From NCBI RefSeq assembly GCF_019097595.1, contig NC_080720.1, positions 15,829,352 to 15,893,351 on the forward strand: a stretch of DNA of 64,000 nt, in the 5' to 3' direction. Shown here one piece after another: positions 26,355-38,879 of this stretch. This stretch comes from Hemibagrus wyckioides. Lineage: Eukaryota; Chordata; Actinopteri; Siluriformes; Bagridae. A model generated the notes under the pieces. It saw nothing but the letters and a program-made list of their open reading frames with translations. It was not told the origin of the DNA and made no database searches. Position numbers and translations under genes: made by a program. Numbering within the stretch: the first letter of the stretch is position 1; every line of letters starts with the position of its first letter.

Positions 26355-26575
26355 AACCACTTGATCCTGGTCAGAGTTGCGGGGGATGCAGAGCCTATTC
26401 CAAGAGTAATGGCTGTGAGGATGGGATGCCAGGACATGATGCACACACTCATTCACAGTACTAATCTGCCTACAAGGTGGAAGAAACCAGAGAACCTTAA
26501 GGAAACCAACAGGGACATGGGAAGAACATGTACAGAGATGGTAACCCGAGCTCAGGGTCAAATGCTATGCTAACT
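26355..26575 (-). repeat. Dispersed fish repeat, minus orientation
   Basis: The segment GAGGATGGGATGCCAGGACA to GAAGAAACCAGAGAACC to GGTAACCCGAGCTCAGG aligns with the reverse complement of 28,150-28,400. The class is not resolved; a tRNA-like head on the opposite copy suggests it may be a SINE. Confidence 0.6.
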
Positions 26576-26589
26576 GGTATCTAATGCTA

Positions 26590-27640
26590 ACCGTCCTCCG
26601 CCCTCCTTGACCTTACAGCAGGGCTTGACACAGCCAATCTGTCCACCCTCAAGAGTCTTGGAACAGCATGGCAATGGTTTGCTTCCAACCTGGAAGGTCA
26701 TTCATATTAGGTGACATGGAGGCGATTGACATCTGCTCCATGCAGACTCTCCACTGGTGTCCCACAGGGCTCAATGCTTGATCCTCTTCTTTTATTCCAC
26801 TATACTCATTTTCTTGACAAAGTTATATCCTCATGTACCACTGCAATACTAATGACACTTAACCCTCAGACACCACTGTTTCTGCTCGGTTATCAGCATG
26901 TCTGACAAAAACATCATGAATGGCAGCTCATCAGCTAAAACTTAATCCCAGCAAAACCAAACTACTCTGGTTCCCAGGTGATTCATCCCCATGTCAGGAC
27001 AATTTGCTGATCTCCCCTTCAGCCACTGCACACAACCCTAGGGTAACCATGGTCAATCAACTGCCCTGTTCCTTGCATGTTCCTAATTTGATATCTCCCT
27101 GACAATATTGTAAGGATTCTGCCATTTGTCCCCACACAGGCCATTTGGGTGCTTGTTCAGTCTTTTGTGATTTCAACATTGGACTATTCCAACTTGGTCC
27201 TTGCAGGTCTACTTCTACGTCTAATTCAGCCTCTACAAATGATCAAAATGCAGCTACACGACTTGTTTTCATCCTTCCAAAGTTCTCCCACACCACTCCT
27301 TGCTGTGGTCCTCAACTGGCTTCCAGTAGCTTCACACATCAGATTCAAAACACCGATGCTTGCCTACAAAGCCAAAATCAGGCCGGCACCCTCTTACCTC
27401 AAAGCTCTCATCACTCCCCACACTGCACCTCGCTTCCTCAGATCTTCAAGCAGTTCTCCACTGGTCTCACCATCTCTCAGGGTACAAGGTAGGTTTGCAT
27501 CAAAACTCTTCTCTGTTCTGGCACCTAGATAGAAGAATGAACTTCCCCTAGATGTCAGAACAGCCGAGTCCCTGGCTGTCTTCAAACGACTGGTGAATAC
27601 CTACCTCTTCCTAAAATACTTAAACCAGCATTGGTTTTAT
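26590..27640 (+). pseudogene. L2/CR1-type LINE reverse transcriptase remnant
   Basis: The plus strand encodes the second half of a non-LTR reverse transcriptase in three broken segments. 26,711-26,905 contains STGVPQGSMLDPLL, the usual RT motif before the active site. 26,920-27,102 begins MAAHQLKLNPSKTKLLWFPG. 27,149-27,532 contains RPAPSYLKALI and ends KLFSVLAPR. The reading frame shifts between segments 1 and 2 and back between 2 and 3. The catalytic Tyr-Ala-Asp-Asp box is replaced by Asn-Thr-Asn-Asp at 26,845-26,856, with a stop codon soon after. The copy is dead and 5'-truncated; the endonuclease region is absent. It runs on into a 3' tail at about 27,640-27,830. Confidence 0.85.
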
Positions 27641-27832
27641 TTTAAAATCTGTGTGCTCCTTTTGCTATATTTCTTCCTGATGGAGATTTAGACTGAAGGT
27701 ATTCTTAGTCTGGGACCTAGTGAAGCAGTATTGATGTATTCATTGATAGTGACTTCAAAGCACTTTTTTTTTACGTCACTCTGGATAAGGGCATCATCCA
27801 AATGCCATAAATGTAAAATGTAAATGCTATAT
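27640..27832 (+). repeat. LINE 3' tail
   Basis: Follows the RT remnant and ends with CTGGATAAGGGCATCATCC, then AAATGCCATAAATGTAAAAT, the same tail type that ends the SINE at 22.6 kb. A shared tail is the hallmark of a LINE/SINE mobilisation pair. Confidence 0.7.
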
Positions 27833-28149
27833 AGTAGAAATATTTAAATAATGTACTACAAACTTTGACCAAAGTTTGCACTTTACTTTTGCTGCCATCA
27901 CACACTCTGTGTTGAGGTAATGGAGGGGCCTGTTAATGTGAGATAGGAGCTAGAAGTGTATGGCGGACAGTTCTATTGTGCTGTGTAGTGTGGTGTGGTA
28001 AAATGTCATCTCGAGGTATGTGCAAAACAATTTTAGACATTACACCACACTACACACTCCCTGGTTCTGAAATACCCTGTCCTGCACATTTTAGTCTTTC
28101 CACTGCTCTAATACATCAACTCTAACTCAGGAAGGGCTGTTAATTAGCT

Positions 28150-28405
28150 GATTTGCTCCATCAGGGGTAGCACAGTGGTGCAGCTGGTAATGTTGCTGCC
28201 TCACTGCTCCAGGGTCACTGGTTCAATCCTGATTTTGGGTTACCGTCTGTCCAGACTTTCTGTTTCTGTATATTCACCTGACTCTGCGTGGGTTTCCTGC
28301 CACTTCCCAATAACATGCCAATAAGTGGATTGGGTATGATAAATTGCACCATGATGTGAATATGTATGTGCATGGTGCCCTGAAACTGACAGGCATTTAC
28401 AACCA
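28150..28405 (+). repeat. Dispersed fish repeat with tRNA-like head
   Basis: Starts GGGGTAGCACAGTGGTGCAG, passes TTGCTGCCTCACTGCTCC and GGTTCAATCCTG (B-box-like), and ends near CAATAACATGCCAATAAG. It is the inverse of the 26,355-26,575 copy. Confidence 0.6.
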
Positions 28406-28429
28406 AGATGTATTCGTGTCAGATTTCGC

Positions 28430-28700
28430 AACAAGGATGAAGCTGTTACTGAAAGTTAGGGCACTGGAGAGAGATTTAGATTTAGGTGTGTTAGAGCAAG
28501 GAATACCCTAATGTGTGTAAGACAGGGTGGAATCTAGGACTAAGCAGTTGTAGTTTAGTAGATCCTAATCTTAAAATGCTCTTCACGTCGTGATATTTTC
28601 CCTACTCTACTAGATCCACGTCGACTCAATTATCTGTTTAGTTCTGTCAGGTGTGTTAGAGGAGGGGAAAAAACCAAGAAAGTGCAGAACGGGGGCACTC
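28430..28700. other. Unique sequence upstream of the CpG block
   Basis: No repeat or frame recognised. No clear TATA box is visible; the sequence turns GC-rich from about 28,690. Confidence 0.5.
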
Positions 28701-28759
28701 CAGGACCAGGTTTAGGAAGCCCTCGTTCAGCGGCGTCTTTGCAGCGCTCTCTAGCGGAC

Positions 28760-28954
28760 GCGCGTGTCAGTGCGCAGGCGCGCGGCCAGGATCGAGGCTC
28801 TGCCCCCTTTCCGCCAGCCAGAGCCGCATTCCAGTCCGTTCATTACGGCGGGGAGCCGAGCTAGCACGCGCTCACCACAGCGGATACGCTCTCGAGGTTT
28901 GGGGGAATTTTAGCTATGGCGAGGACGTGTACTCCGAGGATCACTTGAAAGAAA
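28760..28954 (+). other. Putative non-coding exon 1 of plxna1
   Basis: The right end is defined by GAAA|GTAAGT, with the intron starting at 28,955, a near-consensus splice donor. The left end (transcription start) cannot be fixed from sequence; 28,760 is a placeholder in the CpG-rich core. Plexin-A genes commonly begin with a non-coding first exon followed by a long intron, which fits. RNA evidence would be decisive. Confidence 0.45.
28916..28948 (+). promoter_or_regulatory. Upstream ORF in putative exon 1
   Basis: GCTATGG gives a strong initiation context (G at -3, G at +4). The frame encodes MARTCTPRIT and stops at TGA 28,946-28,948, six bases before the splice donor. If transcribed, it would be a complete uORF upstream of the plexin start. 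Confidence 0.4.
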
Positions 28955-30719
28955 GTAAGTTCATCACGGCGTTATTCATCTTTAGTGTTCTACGAAACGC
29001 TAGAGGAGTGTGAAAACACGGGATCGAGGAGAAATCGGCGTGTATGTGGGGAGAGTTTGGTTAGTAGGAGGCTCTTCTTCGCTCGGTGTGTCTGTGTGCG
29101 CGCGCGCTCTCGCCTGCATTGCTCTCGTGGATTCTGTGTATTTAATGCTATAGCCATAGCCCACTGCCTTTCGCAGTCCGTATATGTCTGGACCACATCG
29201 GAAACTTTTAGTATGTAACACTGCTGTTGAAGAAGGTGAAGTTGCTACTTGTAGTGATTGGAGGACGTTAACGCTTGAAATCTCTGCATGCAGCCTGTGA
29301 GTGAGTTGAGCTCGAGCGTAATGTTGGTCACATTGCTTGAAGTGGTGAGAGAAAGGCATGCAACTCGTAATCTAGTCTCCTTGTGTGTGTGTGTGCAGGT
29401 CTGCAGCCATTAAGCTGTATTGCATCTAACGTGCAAAATGGCTTAAAATGCCACCTTTATATTTCGGGTTGCTTTTTGAGATATGTTGCCAGGTGTGTTT
29501 TTATACACACTTTAACACCAGGCTCGTGGAAATCTTGTCAATGCGGAATGAATAGGAGAAATGCACCAGCAAGTATTATTCAGTGCAAGAGGAAATAAAG
29601 GAGATGAAAAGGAAACTCCCGAAGGTGAAGTGTGTGTGTGTGTGTGTGTGTAAGGGCAGTGCTTGTTGAGAATATTGCTGTGGGAATGCTCGCCTCTCCA
29701 GCAGGCAGTTACAGCGAACACTTCTTGCGGCCATATGTTGTCTGAAGGGGCTTTTTCCCCTTTTATAAGCACCCCTCCCTACAACACACTCTCTTACTTA
29801 ACCCGACTGAGGGGAGAAGTTATCTCAATGGGTTTCTCATTGCTGTGAAAATAAATACCAGCATTTTTTCCCCCTTCAGTTTTAAAGCGATTAGTGGTGC
29901 CGTTCATGTGTCTGCGGTGTGGGTGGACGGAGGCTCTGTAGCTCGGCGGTTAAAATAGCCTGACTTGTGTTACAGAGCTTTTGGAGAAATCTCAACCGAC
30001 TCACACACTTTCTTCTCGGGAGATTTCGGAAGAATTCCCGTGTGCCATGTCTATAATTAGGATGTGAAATTATCAGAGCGAGATGGATGGAAACAAAAAG
30101 AGAAAGAGAGAGAGAGAGGGGAAAAAAAGTTCGGTAAAGGTCGTGTGATGGTTGTTTTGTCCGTGCGGCTGCGCTTTTCTGAGCCCTTTCAGCCATTCAG
30201 GATGGTGTGAAGCACGTTCACTCTCACACGCTGAATGTTTAATGAAACACAGGCGTTGAAAACCGATTGGCCTCGACATGTCGGCCTCCTGTTCAGTCCC
30301 TCCTGCCGGAGCGGCTCTTGTCCCGCACTGGCCGCCATTCACACAGGGGACAGGAGAAAGCGCGCGCTCATGCGTGACTGAATGGTTTGTTCTGTATGAG
30401 GCACGAGACTAACGGAAATCTCTCGGTGGTCACGGTGGACAGAAAAAAAAACTAAAAAAGAAGTGAGCGCGGTTTAGCACCGCGATTTAGGCACGTACTC
30501 TAAAAGAAGCTTGAAATTAGATTCAGGCCACGTCGCGTCGCCTCGATTAAAGCGAGACCTTCAGCATCCAGGAGCGTAATTGGTGTGGTCACGACGTCTG
30601 AGAGAATGAGTCATTAATGTCCACATCCTGCCATATTAGCGCTACATCAAGCCTGAATTCCAGGGGACGGACAGTATGCAGGCTAATGTGAGAAGTTTGC
30701 ACTGAAGACGGTTCGGCAG

Positions 30720-31130
30720 GACCGAGGTGCGCATGCGCACAGCGGCTGATAGTTGGCCACGGTGTCGTGGCTAAACAGCGGCCAAACGCTAACTAACCGC
30801 CGGGCAGAGCTTGAGATTATCCCCGGCCAAAACTCATTTATCTCTGCGACAGAAGAAAATGATTGGAAAGAAATTGCTCAAGTGGGACGTAATTACGGCG
30901 AAACAGAGATATGGGCATTGCTATAAATTGGCCACAAAGGGAGAAGATTAGGCTTTTGTTTTGACTCGGGCCTAAATGCTTATGAGAGAAGAAATGACAC
31001 GATGTGGGTGAAATGAAGATTATTGTCTTCTTCCCACTCTGACACTGTGCTTCATTTCCTTATCAGACCCTAAGCTGCGTCCTCCAGAGGTGATTTCGAT
31101 GCCTGACAGTCCTTGTCCGAAAAGTTACTT
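30720..31130. promoter_or_regulatory. Candidate conserved non-coding element
   Basis: A complex, repeat-free stretch with CpGs and balanced composition (GACGTAATTACGGCG, GGGCATTGCTATAAATTGGC, TTCCTTATCAGACCC, including a GATA-type site) about 2 kb inside intron 1. Conservation is inferred from composition only. Confidence 0.3.
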
Positions 31131-31182
31131 TTTGTGAATTAATTGGATGCTTCAAAGTCTCTTTGGTTGTTGACTAAAGCCA

Positions 31183-31204
31183 GACTGTGTGTGTGTGTGT
31201 GTGT
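31183..31204. repeat. (TG)n microsatellite
   Basis: Short TG repeat in the candidate intron. Confidence 0.9.
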
Positions 31205-31556
31205 GCTTGCCTTATGTGGGAGTCAGATCTTGGCAAGATGGCTGCTGTTACGGCTGGCTTGATTGGCAGACATTTCTAACTGCTATGACAGTGTCCTCCT
31301 TCAAGCATTTCTCTCTCCCTAGACTTCCTCCTCCTCCTCCTCCTCTCTTCCCTCACTTTACTGCACACACAGCCCCAAAACTCCCAGTTGTCACATTCTG
31401 CGGTTTGTATTTTGCTATTTCAGTTTATTTGGTTCCCTTTGGTCTGTATACAAGTCTAGCTCTCAAAGTTTTCTTATTATTAAAATCAGGACAGAATTAA
31501 ACAGACAAATATCCAAACAATCAAGTCCAGAAAAGTTTTGGCTGTATGTTTCTCTT

Positions 31557-31581
31557 AAAAAAAAAAAAAAAAAAAAAAAAA
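31557..31581. repeat. Poly(A) run
   Basis: 25 consecutive A. No retroposed gene or SINE body was recognised directly upstream. Confidence 0.95.
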
Positions 31582-31684
31582 GCACTAGGACGCTCGATCT
31601 TTTTTAAAGTATATATACGGACATAAATACAGTAGATTGCTCACCTACCAAGTAAAAGCTCCAGTCTGCTGACAAGTCCTAGAT

Positions 31685-32158
31685 CAGGAGTCCCCAAAGT
31701 ATGGCCCATGGGCAGATTGCGGCCTGCCCCCACGGTTGGACCGGCCCTTTGAACAATGCCTTGGACATATTTTGAAAATGTAAATATTATTGTTTGTTAT
31801 TAACATAGTCTAATTATTTGTTAAATTCATTTACCAACAGAATGGTACATTCAACGTAACGTACCATTGCAAATGAACAGATGATTTCAACAGCACTGAA
31901 TATGAAAAGATGTCATTATGATGGTAATAATGCTCTTTTAATAGGCTATATATGTATATAAAAAAAGTAATGATCATTTATCTGTATGGTGCATAACAAA
32001 ATAATAAACTATTCTAGCATTAGCACTAATCATAATAAAATCATCACAATAATACTAGTAGTCATTCCAGCCTACGTAATTTTCTGTCACCCCCCCCCCC
32101 CCCATTAAAGACAGAGAAAATTATGTGGCCCTCACTGAAAAAAGTTTAGGGACCCCTA
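31685..32158. mobile_element. hAT-like non-autonomous element
   Basis: The left end AGGAGTCCCCAAAGT and the right end AGTTTAGGGACCCCT are inverted complements with two mismatches. Near the left end is GATTGCGGCCTGCCCCCACG, typical of hAT-derived short elements. The interior is AT-rich and non-coding, with a C14 run at 32,090-32,103. I could not identify an 8-bp target duplication, so the exact ends are uncertain. Confidence 0.6.
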
Positions 32159-34995
32159 AAAGTTTGCTTGCCCTAAAACCAAATTGACTAGGCAAAAAAA
32201 TAATAATAAATTATTGTACTTTTATTTAATCATTCAGTATAGGAGGCAGAATCCTTTTATTTAATTCACAAGAGAAAAATTAATTGGTATTAGCTCAGTC
32301 TTGGCTAAGCTACTTTAAAAAATGTAATTAGTTTAGATGCACATAAATGCAAATATACAGACAGCTGGAAAATAGTCAGATGGTGATGGATGATTAACTG
32401 GTTAATGCAGAATGGGAATATGACTTGGTTATAATTTGCATTTATGTCAGAAATATGAGGGGGGGGATTACAAATTGCTAGTACAAAATCCAGTCCATTG
32501 TCTGAGACCCATTTTCTGGTTCTGCTTCCAACCAAACATCCACCCAGATAATGTATGACCTGTGAATTGAAATGTGTATTGTGTATGTTAAAAAAAAGAA
32601 AAAGAACAAAAGAAACTCGTTGTAGCTACTCGGATATATACATACTTCTTTCAAGCTCCATGATTTCTACAGTAGCAGCACTACCACCTCTTTACTGGGA
32701 AATCTACTTAGTGCAATTGCTTTGCTACTTGTAGACATAATTCTTAAATTTTACAGACCAGTTAGCTAGCTTTATCTGCGCTCACCAACATTGCCATTAA
32801 TGAATTAATTCAATTCATTAAAGTAGACAAAAATCATGGTTGTGATTAAAAAAGAAGTAATTGTGCAGTCCTATGTCTGAGGTCGTCTGCTTCAGGCCTG
32901 CAGGGCTAGTGTAATGTATGGGTTCAAGTTTTTATGCTGGAGGGATGAATAATTAGGTAATAAGCTAGAGAAAGAAAAAAGACAAATCTGTATATTATAG
33001 AGATATGATTGTAGTCCATAATACGCAAATCTTAAGGTATGTTTTTTGTTAGCATCAAAACAAGTGAAATTAGCTTCATGATATTCACGATAAAAAAAAA
33101 ATATATATAGTGTTTTTTTAATAATAAATGCACAAAGTTCAAATCTCATGTTATTAGAGCCATCCTAAATTTTAGGAGTAGCCAAAAATTAAAGGCTGAA
33201 TTAATGGATCAAAAATCAAAACTAACTTGTATTGTATTTCCTTGGTTTCTAAGCACTGATTTTTATTTCTAAAAAGCATGCATTAGGCACCATTCAAGTA
33301 ACATTAAACCAGATGAACACAGCAGAACAGGAAAATAAGTGAGCTGACTATTGAATTAAAAACAGCTTATAATCTTTTCTTTTCTTTTTTTTCCCCCAAT
33401 AAAATGCTTATTGCTCACTTCATTGTTCTAATGTAAATATGTAAATAACACTGTTGATAAAAAGAAGCGTGCCAGTGAAAAGCCTATTACAAGTGAATTA
33501 ATTATTTGGTTATTCCAACAATAAAAAGAGTGCAAGTTGTAAAATAATACGTTTTATTCATTGGGAAGATGATACATGCTTACATAAATTTTATTCATCA
33601 CCAGTGGGTTCCTACGGATTTTTATTAAGCTCACCAAAATTTAGAAACCGAATTGTTCTTATGATTCACCTCGTACATGATCAGGATGAAGCAGATATTA
33701 AGATGAATGCTTATTTATATGAGTAGTAGGTAAGTTAACTAGGGTTGTAACAGTATACTAATCGTCTTAAACAGAAACGAAAACAGATAGGAGGCTGGTT
33801 GTTGGTTTGAATGGGAGATTTTTCTGCATGTCATGTTGGTAAGGAGGAGCAGACTGATACGATGCTACGACAGAGCAGATTCATTAACGTGAATGCGAGT
33901 TGCTGCGTGATGTTCATTCGTTCTTCCATAAAGGCCTGGTGCAGGCTCTGATGCCTGAAATGAGAATATTAATTTGTATTTTAATATTTGTGGAGAACTA
34001 ATTCTACTTTTTGTGAGCAGGTACAAACAAAAAACGTAACTAGTAAGTAACTGCAAGAGCTTTTAATGCATTAAAAGCCAACATTTGAGCTTCCAGTCAA
34101 GGCCACACCCACTCCAGGGTTAAATCCAGCTACATGCGTGAATATTAGGAGCACTAAAAAAGATCCCCCATGTAGATAGCGGCATCGCGTTACACCCGGT
34201 ATGTGCACAACCAGTATAGAAATTGGTTGTGGGTTTTTATAAGGGGAAGGTTCATGCTTGCTGTACTGGCAGATCTGGAGTTGATCGTAAGCTCTTTGAT
34301 AGCATGTGATGAAGCATGTCAAGGTTTATCCTCAGCCAGGGGAAAGTACCATGACAAAGCCACAAAGTGAGAATGTCTAGCATCTTCAGGTGTGGTTGCT
34401 GACCTGATAATGTATTACGTGTAATCTAAGAAGCTGCCAGATACACTTTGGTTCAGTGAGGGAAAGGAATGTGAAAACAATATAGCGCACAGTATTGTGA
34501 AGAACTCGTGCTGTTCTTTATATCACTAAAGTCACTGCACAGAATCTTAGCTTTGGTCAGTGTGATAGTGATAATCAGTCATAAACAAACCAGTAGTTTA
34601 GAAATTATGTAATCGTGTAAAATTATATAATGAAAATTTTCTAGCCAGGATGCATCCCTGTCTCATGTCTAGCGTTCCTGTGATCGTTTCTGGGTCCACA
34701 GCAACACTGTAGATGAATGAATGTCTCATGTTTCTAAGGAAAGCTGCCATTTCTTTTCAGATCAGTGTTTAAACCTTTTTTCCAGAGCAGCTTGATTACC
34801 AAGCCTAATCTATATTTTGCGTGATTAATTAGGCCACAGTTCATCTCCGTTAAATTTATATACAGGGACGGGGATGAACTGAAAACCTTATTGGATTTCA
34901 TCTCCTGTTCAGCTCCTAGCATAGAGTCTAATATTGGGAGTAATACTGTGAGGTGTGAGCTTCTCATCATTATATCAGATGTGTATAGAGAAGCC

Positions 34996-34996
<1 letters not shown>

Positions 34997-35028
<32 letters not shown>
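34997..35028. repeat. (CT)n microsatellite
   Basis: CT run of about 16 units. Confidence 0.95.
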
Positions 35029-35030
<2 letters not shown>

Positions 35031-37129
35031 CCTTAGGCATGTGGTGATATTAAAAAGCATTTAAGAGGACTGCTGTTTCCAGTGTGAAGTGCTGGGTCAT
35101 AAAAAGCAAACAAGAGCTCCCTAACACACGCATGAACACCCGCGTCCACATGTGTATAACGCCAACTGTGCTTCTCCCCGAGGCGCTCGCTATGCAGGGA
35201 GATTGACCTCCCATGAGGGAGCACGTTCAAAAACACCAGCACTACACACACACACACACACATAGAGAAAGCCCTTATGATCACTTTATACACATGAGCT
35301 GAATGGACAGGTTATTTGGAACACAGCAGGTTTTACAGTGCGGTGACTGTGAAAGAATTTAGCCTTTGCTACAATAACACGTTTATCGTACAGTGCTCTG
35401 CAGTGCAGAGGCCACGAAAAGGGCTGCTTTAACAAAACAATGTAAAATAAACATGCGTAACTAAGACAGGTTAACACCGGAAACCGTTTACTAGAATAAA
35501 AACGCTCTTCGGTGAAGGGTTCAGCGCGTTGGAGAGTGCCTACGAGTAGGACGGAGCTTTGGATACCTGTGCCAGCTCACCCGCTGCCATGACAGCACTC
35601 ATAGTAGTTATGTATTATTAATCCCCGGCCTTCTCCACTGTTATTTTTATCCGTTACACATTTTGCGGTTCTTCAAAAGACTCCCTGCCATTCTGTAGTC
35701 CAGCAGCGTTGGAGGAAATATCTGTTCGATGAAGTCCACGTGTATGAAAGAGGGCTTGAGGAATGGACACTTCTACGGTTCAGCTATCAGCACTCAGGAG
35801 TGGTGATTAGAATTATAGATGGAGTGCACTTGATTTGGGCTGTAGAGTAGTTTGGTTAAAAGTATTTGGTTTAAATTGTTGGAAGGGTGCAGGGTGCAGA
35901 GAGTGACTGTGGGACTAGTGTTTAAACGCGTGCCTTGCTCAACAATGTGTGTGTTGGGGGTGTTAAAGAGGAGAGGAATGTGCTTAAGAGAAGATTCAAA
36001 AGAAGAGAAGGACAAATGTCAAAGTTGAAGAGATGACACAGGCTGTTGAAGAGAGAGAGAGTGAGAGAGTGTGTGTGTCTTCATTCAACATGTTCTAGAT
36101 TGAGCTGCTGCTCCCTGTCTAGTGTTTCTGGTAGTATTTTATTTATTTAAATCTGTTTGGTGACTCCTGTTCCCTTCTGTTTCTTGTATTTATTTATTTA
36201 TTTATTATGATCTATTATCTCCCTACACCGCTTGAATGAGTTTTGCTAACTAGGGCATTGAACTAAATTTAGGCACCAATGCAATTATTTTAGTAACACT
36301 GAGAAGCGAGATACATTAACATGAATGCCTTTTGGCCTCTGTGCCGTTGACACTTACGAGACAATAAGATTTGCTAAGTTCAGATGAGAGCCCGGCTTCT
36401 TCCTTTGCTACCTGCAGCATTTCTATTACAGCCCTGCTCACTCAAACATATCATTATATCAAGACTGTTTAGCGTTTTATTGTTCAGATTGCAAATTCAA
36501 TTTCGATTTCTGCTGCTTTGGAGATTCATTCAAAAGCTATATCTCTCAGAGCTCCTGTGTATTTTACGAGTCACCAATAAAAATAAAATCGTTATTTTTT
36601 GGCTAAAGTTACTGGACTGTTTGAGGTAACCCATAAACCAGTTTGGCATATGCTTTAACAGGAAAATAATCAACGACTGGGAGGTGTGAAGCCCAGAGCA
36701 TTCTCTGATCTACCTCATCCTGAGCTGAATTTTCCTTTTCTATCCAGCTTTTTTGGTTTTTATTTCACAATTTGCCAGTGACTCAATTTTTCCTAATTAA
36801 AGGAGACTTTTTATCTATTTATAGGTACCTTTAATGTAGTGGAGTGTCCATGATACAGGCTAATTCCTGCTATCACTCACTTTACAGCAGCTATAAACAG
36901 TCTCTCCTGTTTTGCCGTGTAACTGCAGCTCCAACCATACTGAAGACTTTCCTGTCTTTTTAGCTCCAGCTTTACCTCTGTGCGTTACCAAGCCCTGAAG
37001 CTGGAGACTCCTTCCAAAAATACTACATAAATGCCTCCTTTGAGATTAACGATTATCTGTTTATTCCGGAGCGTCCACCATTAAAGCTCTTGGTAGTTGT
37101 TGCTATGGAAACTAGTTTGATCCAGCTCA

Positions 37130-37210
37130 TTGATATAAAGCTTACGGCTAGAAAATAGGTGCCGTTATAGAAAATGGACACCTTTTGACCAATCAGAATT
37201 GAGAATTTGA
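37130..37210 (-). mobile_element. Fragment of the 25.3-kb DNA element family
   Basis: The reverse complement reads TTCTCAATTCTGATTGGTCA and then TTTTCTATAACGGC, matching the left end of the 25,290-25,950 relic. Confidence 0.45.
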
Positions 37211-38879
37211 TTTACTATGATATAGTTACGAAAGAAATACCACAACAGCAAGGTAGTTAAAATAAAAATAAAATAAAAATAACATTTATGAGTCAGTTGA
37301 GATCAGAATTGTAAGGTGTGTCTTCCTGAGCTGCTTCCATGATGACTCAATATCCTGACAGAGTCATGGCTGCATTCTGACATCATTAAACGTCACCATC
37401 CGGCATTTAACAACAACTTCGATACTCCTTTAACAGATACAAACAGGAGTGAAGTAAATGTGCTTGTTTATGGATAACCTTACTCACTTCCAGGCATGTC
37501 TGGCACTATTTCAGCAGCCAGTGAACAGCTGCTCGTGCACTTCAACCTTCTAATTTCCTCATCAGTCACTGTAAAAACCCGTATCAGATATTTTAAAACG
37601 TGTTTTACGTCCATATAAATTTGTTCGCTTAATCACGCTTGTGTCTTTTGCGGTATTTTAGGCTAACTAGTTGGGTTTTTTCCTGAATCATGAAACACTG
37701 AGCTATTAGACTGAGAATAAACACTGCATACTAGTAAAGTTGAGAAAAACAATAACAAGCCTTAGATGTTAGCTAAGATTTTTTTTTTTTCCCAGCTGAG
37801 AGGCTTCAGAAAACATGATGTCATTTCCAGTAAGAAAAACATTGTGAGCACTGGTTTTTGTGGAATTTTTCAGGGCACAGGAAGGATTTTGGGATTGCAA
37901 GAGACACAGCCCTTAATGTGGCCTGATCGGTACACTGACGCTAAATTAGAGAGCTGATTGAGACACAGCTAATTCACTTAACCCAGCCTGGGCTGGAGAG
38001 CTGATTAACCTGGATTGGGTTATTTGGTCAAATAATATTTAATGACGACTGTTTGAATTAATAAGCGCTGATTGGATTTGTGCTCATAGATTCCAACCAT
38101 CTTAGTTACTTTTGGCAAAGGACTTCCTGTGGAACACGATTGATATTACTGGATTGTTGTTTTTTATTTTTTAATAAACATGACTGAGTGGGCTCGTTGC
38201 TGACATGGAGGATCGATCAGCTATCCTACATAATAATAGCTATTGTGTTTTGAGTTGAAATGCGAAATATCCAAAGATAATCGTTACTAAATGTTGAGTA
38301 TAGTATTGTGATGAAGTAATGGCTGTGGCTAGGTTAAACCCTTAGCTTCGGCAGTTTCAGTACCCAGCCCTAACAGTAACGCGCACACTTCAGTGCTGAA
38401 TCACCACAGCTCACAATAGCACACAGCCGAAAGCTCCATTCATCCTCTCAACCATCCCTCCACCGACCTTCTCGATCGCTTACTATCCTTTTTTCCTACA
38501 ACACCGTATCCAGGTCTGGGTTTTAGTCGAGGTATCTAGTCGGGATGTGTCCCGAGCAGAATTGATCAGTAAGCGAGTGCTTGATGCTATCTGCAGAATG
38601 AGTGCACACCGTTACGACATCAGCACACGCTCCGAGCCATGGTTTCACATGTTATCTCATTTGGAATCTCTCTCTCTCTCTCTCTACAATGATCTGTTGT
38701 GCACTGTTGTGCACTTCTCCTGCAGTGTGGAGCGAGTCTTGAAGTGAATAATTCAGCAGCTTGACTCCAGCGTGGGAATGCTGCTAGCTCACCAGTGGCC
38801 TCTTCCGTAGCAGACAGACTGATAGAAACCTGCTGAAATGTGACAGATGCAAACCTCATGGCTATGAATAACCAAATCA

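Larger units (their letters stand above)
11458..28700. other. Gene-poor intergenic region with transposon relics
   Basis: No exon-like open frame with recognisable protein similarity was found on either strand. The longest open frames (130-150 codons near 12.0 and 12.9 kb) lack any domain I recognise. 11,458-12,000 is very AT-rich (runs of TAAT, TTAATTAA). 12,400-15,050, 18,550-20,500 and 22,800-25,250 hold only AT-rich DNA, short homopolymers and microsatellites as far as I can see. Recognised repeats are listed separately. Confidence 0.75.
28715..29110 (+). promoter_or_regulatory. CpG-rich block, candidate plxna1 promoter
   Basis: This is the densest cluster of CpG in the window (GCGGACGCGCGTG, CAGGCGCGCGGCC, TACGGCGGGGAGCC, GTGCGCGCGCGC) in otherwise CpG-poor DNA. 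It has a GC-box-like GGCGGGG and no TATA box. Vertebrate broad-expression promoters typically look like this. It lies upstream of, and in the same orientation as, the plexin exon, and holds a perfect donor at 28,955. The link to plxna1 is inferred from position and orientation only. Confidence 0.6.

Noticed and set aside
31557..31581. Processed pseudogene poly(A) tail
   Set aside because: No gene-derived sequence or target duplication was seen upstream.
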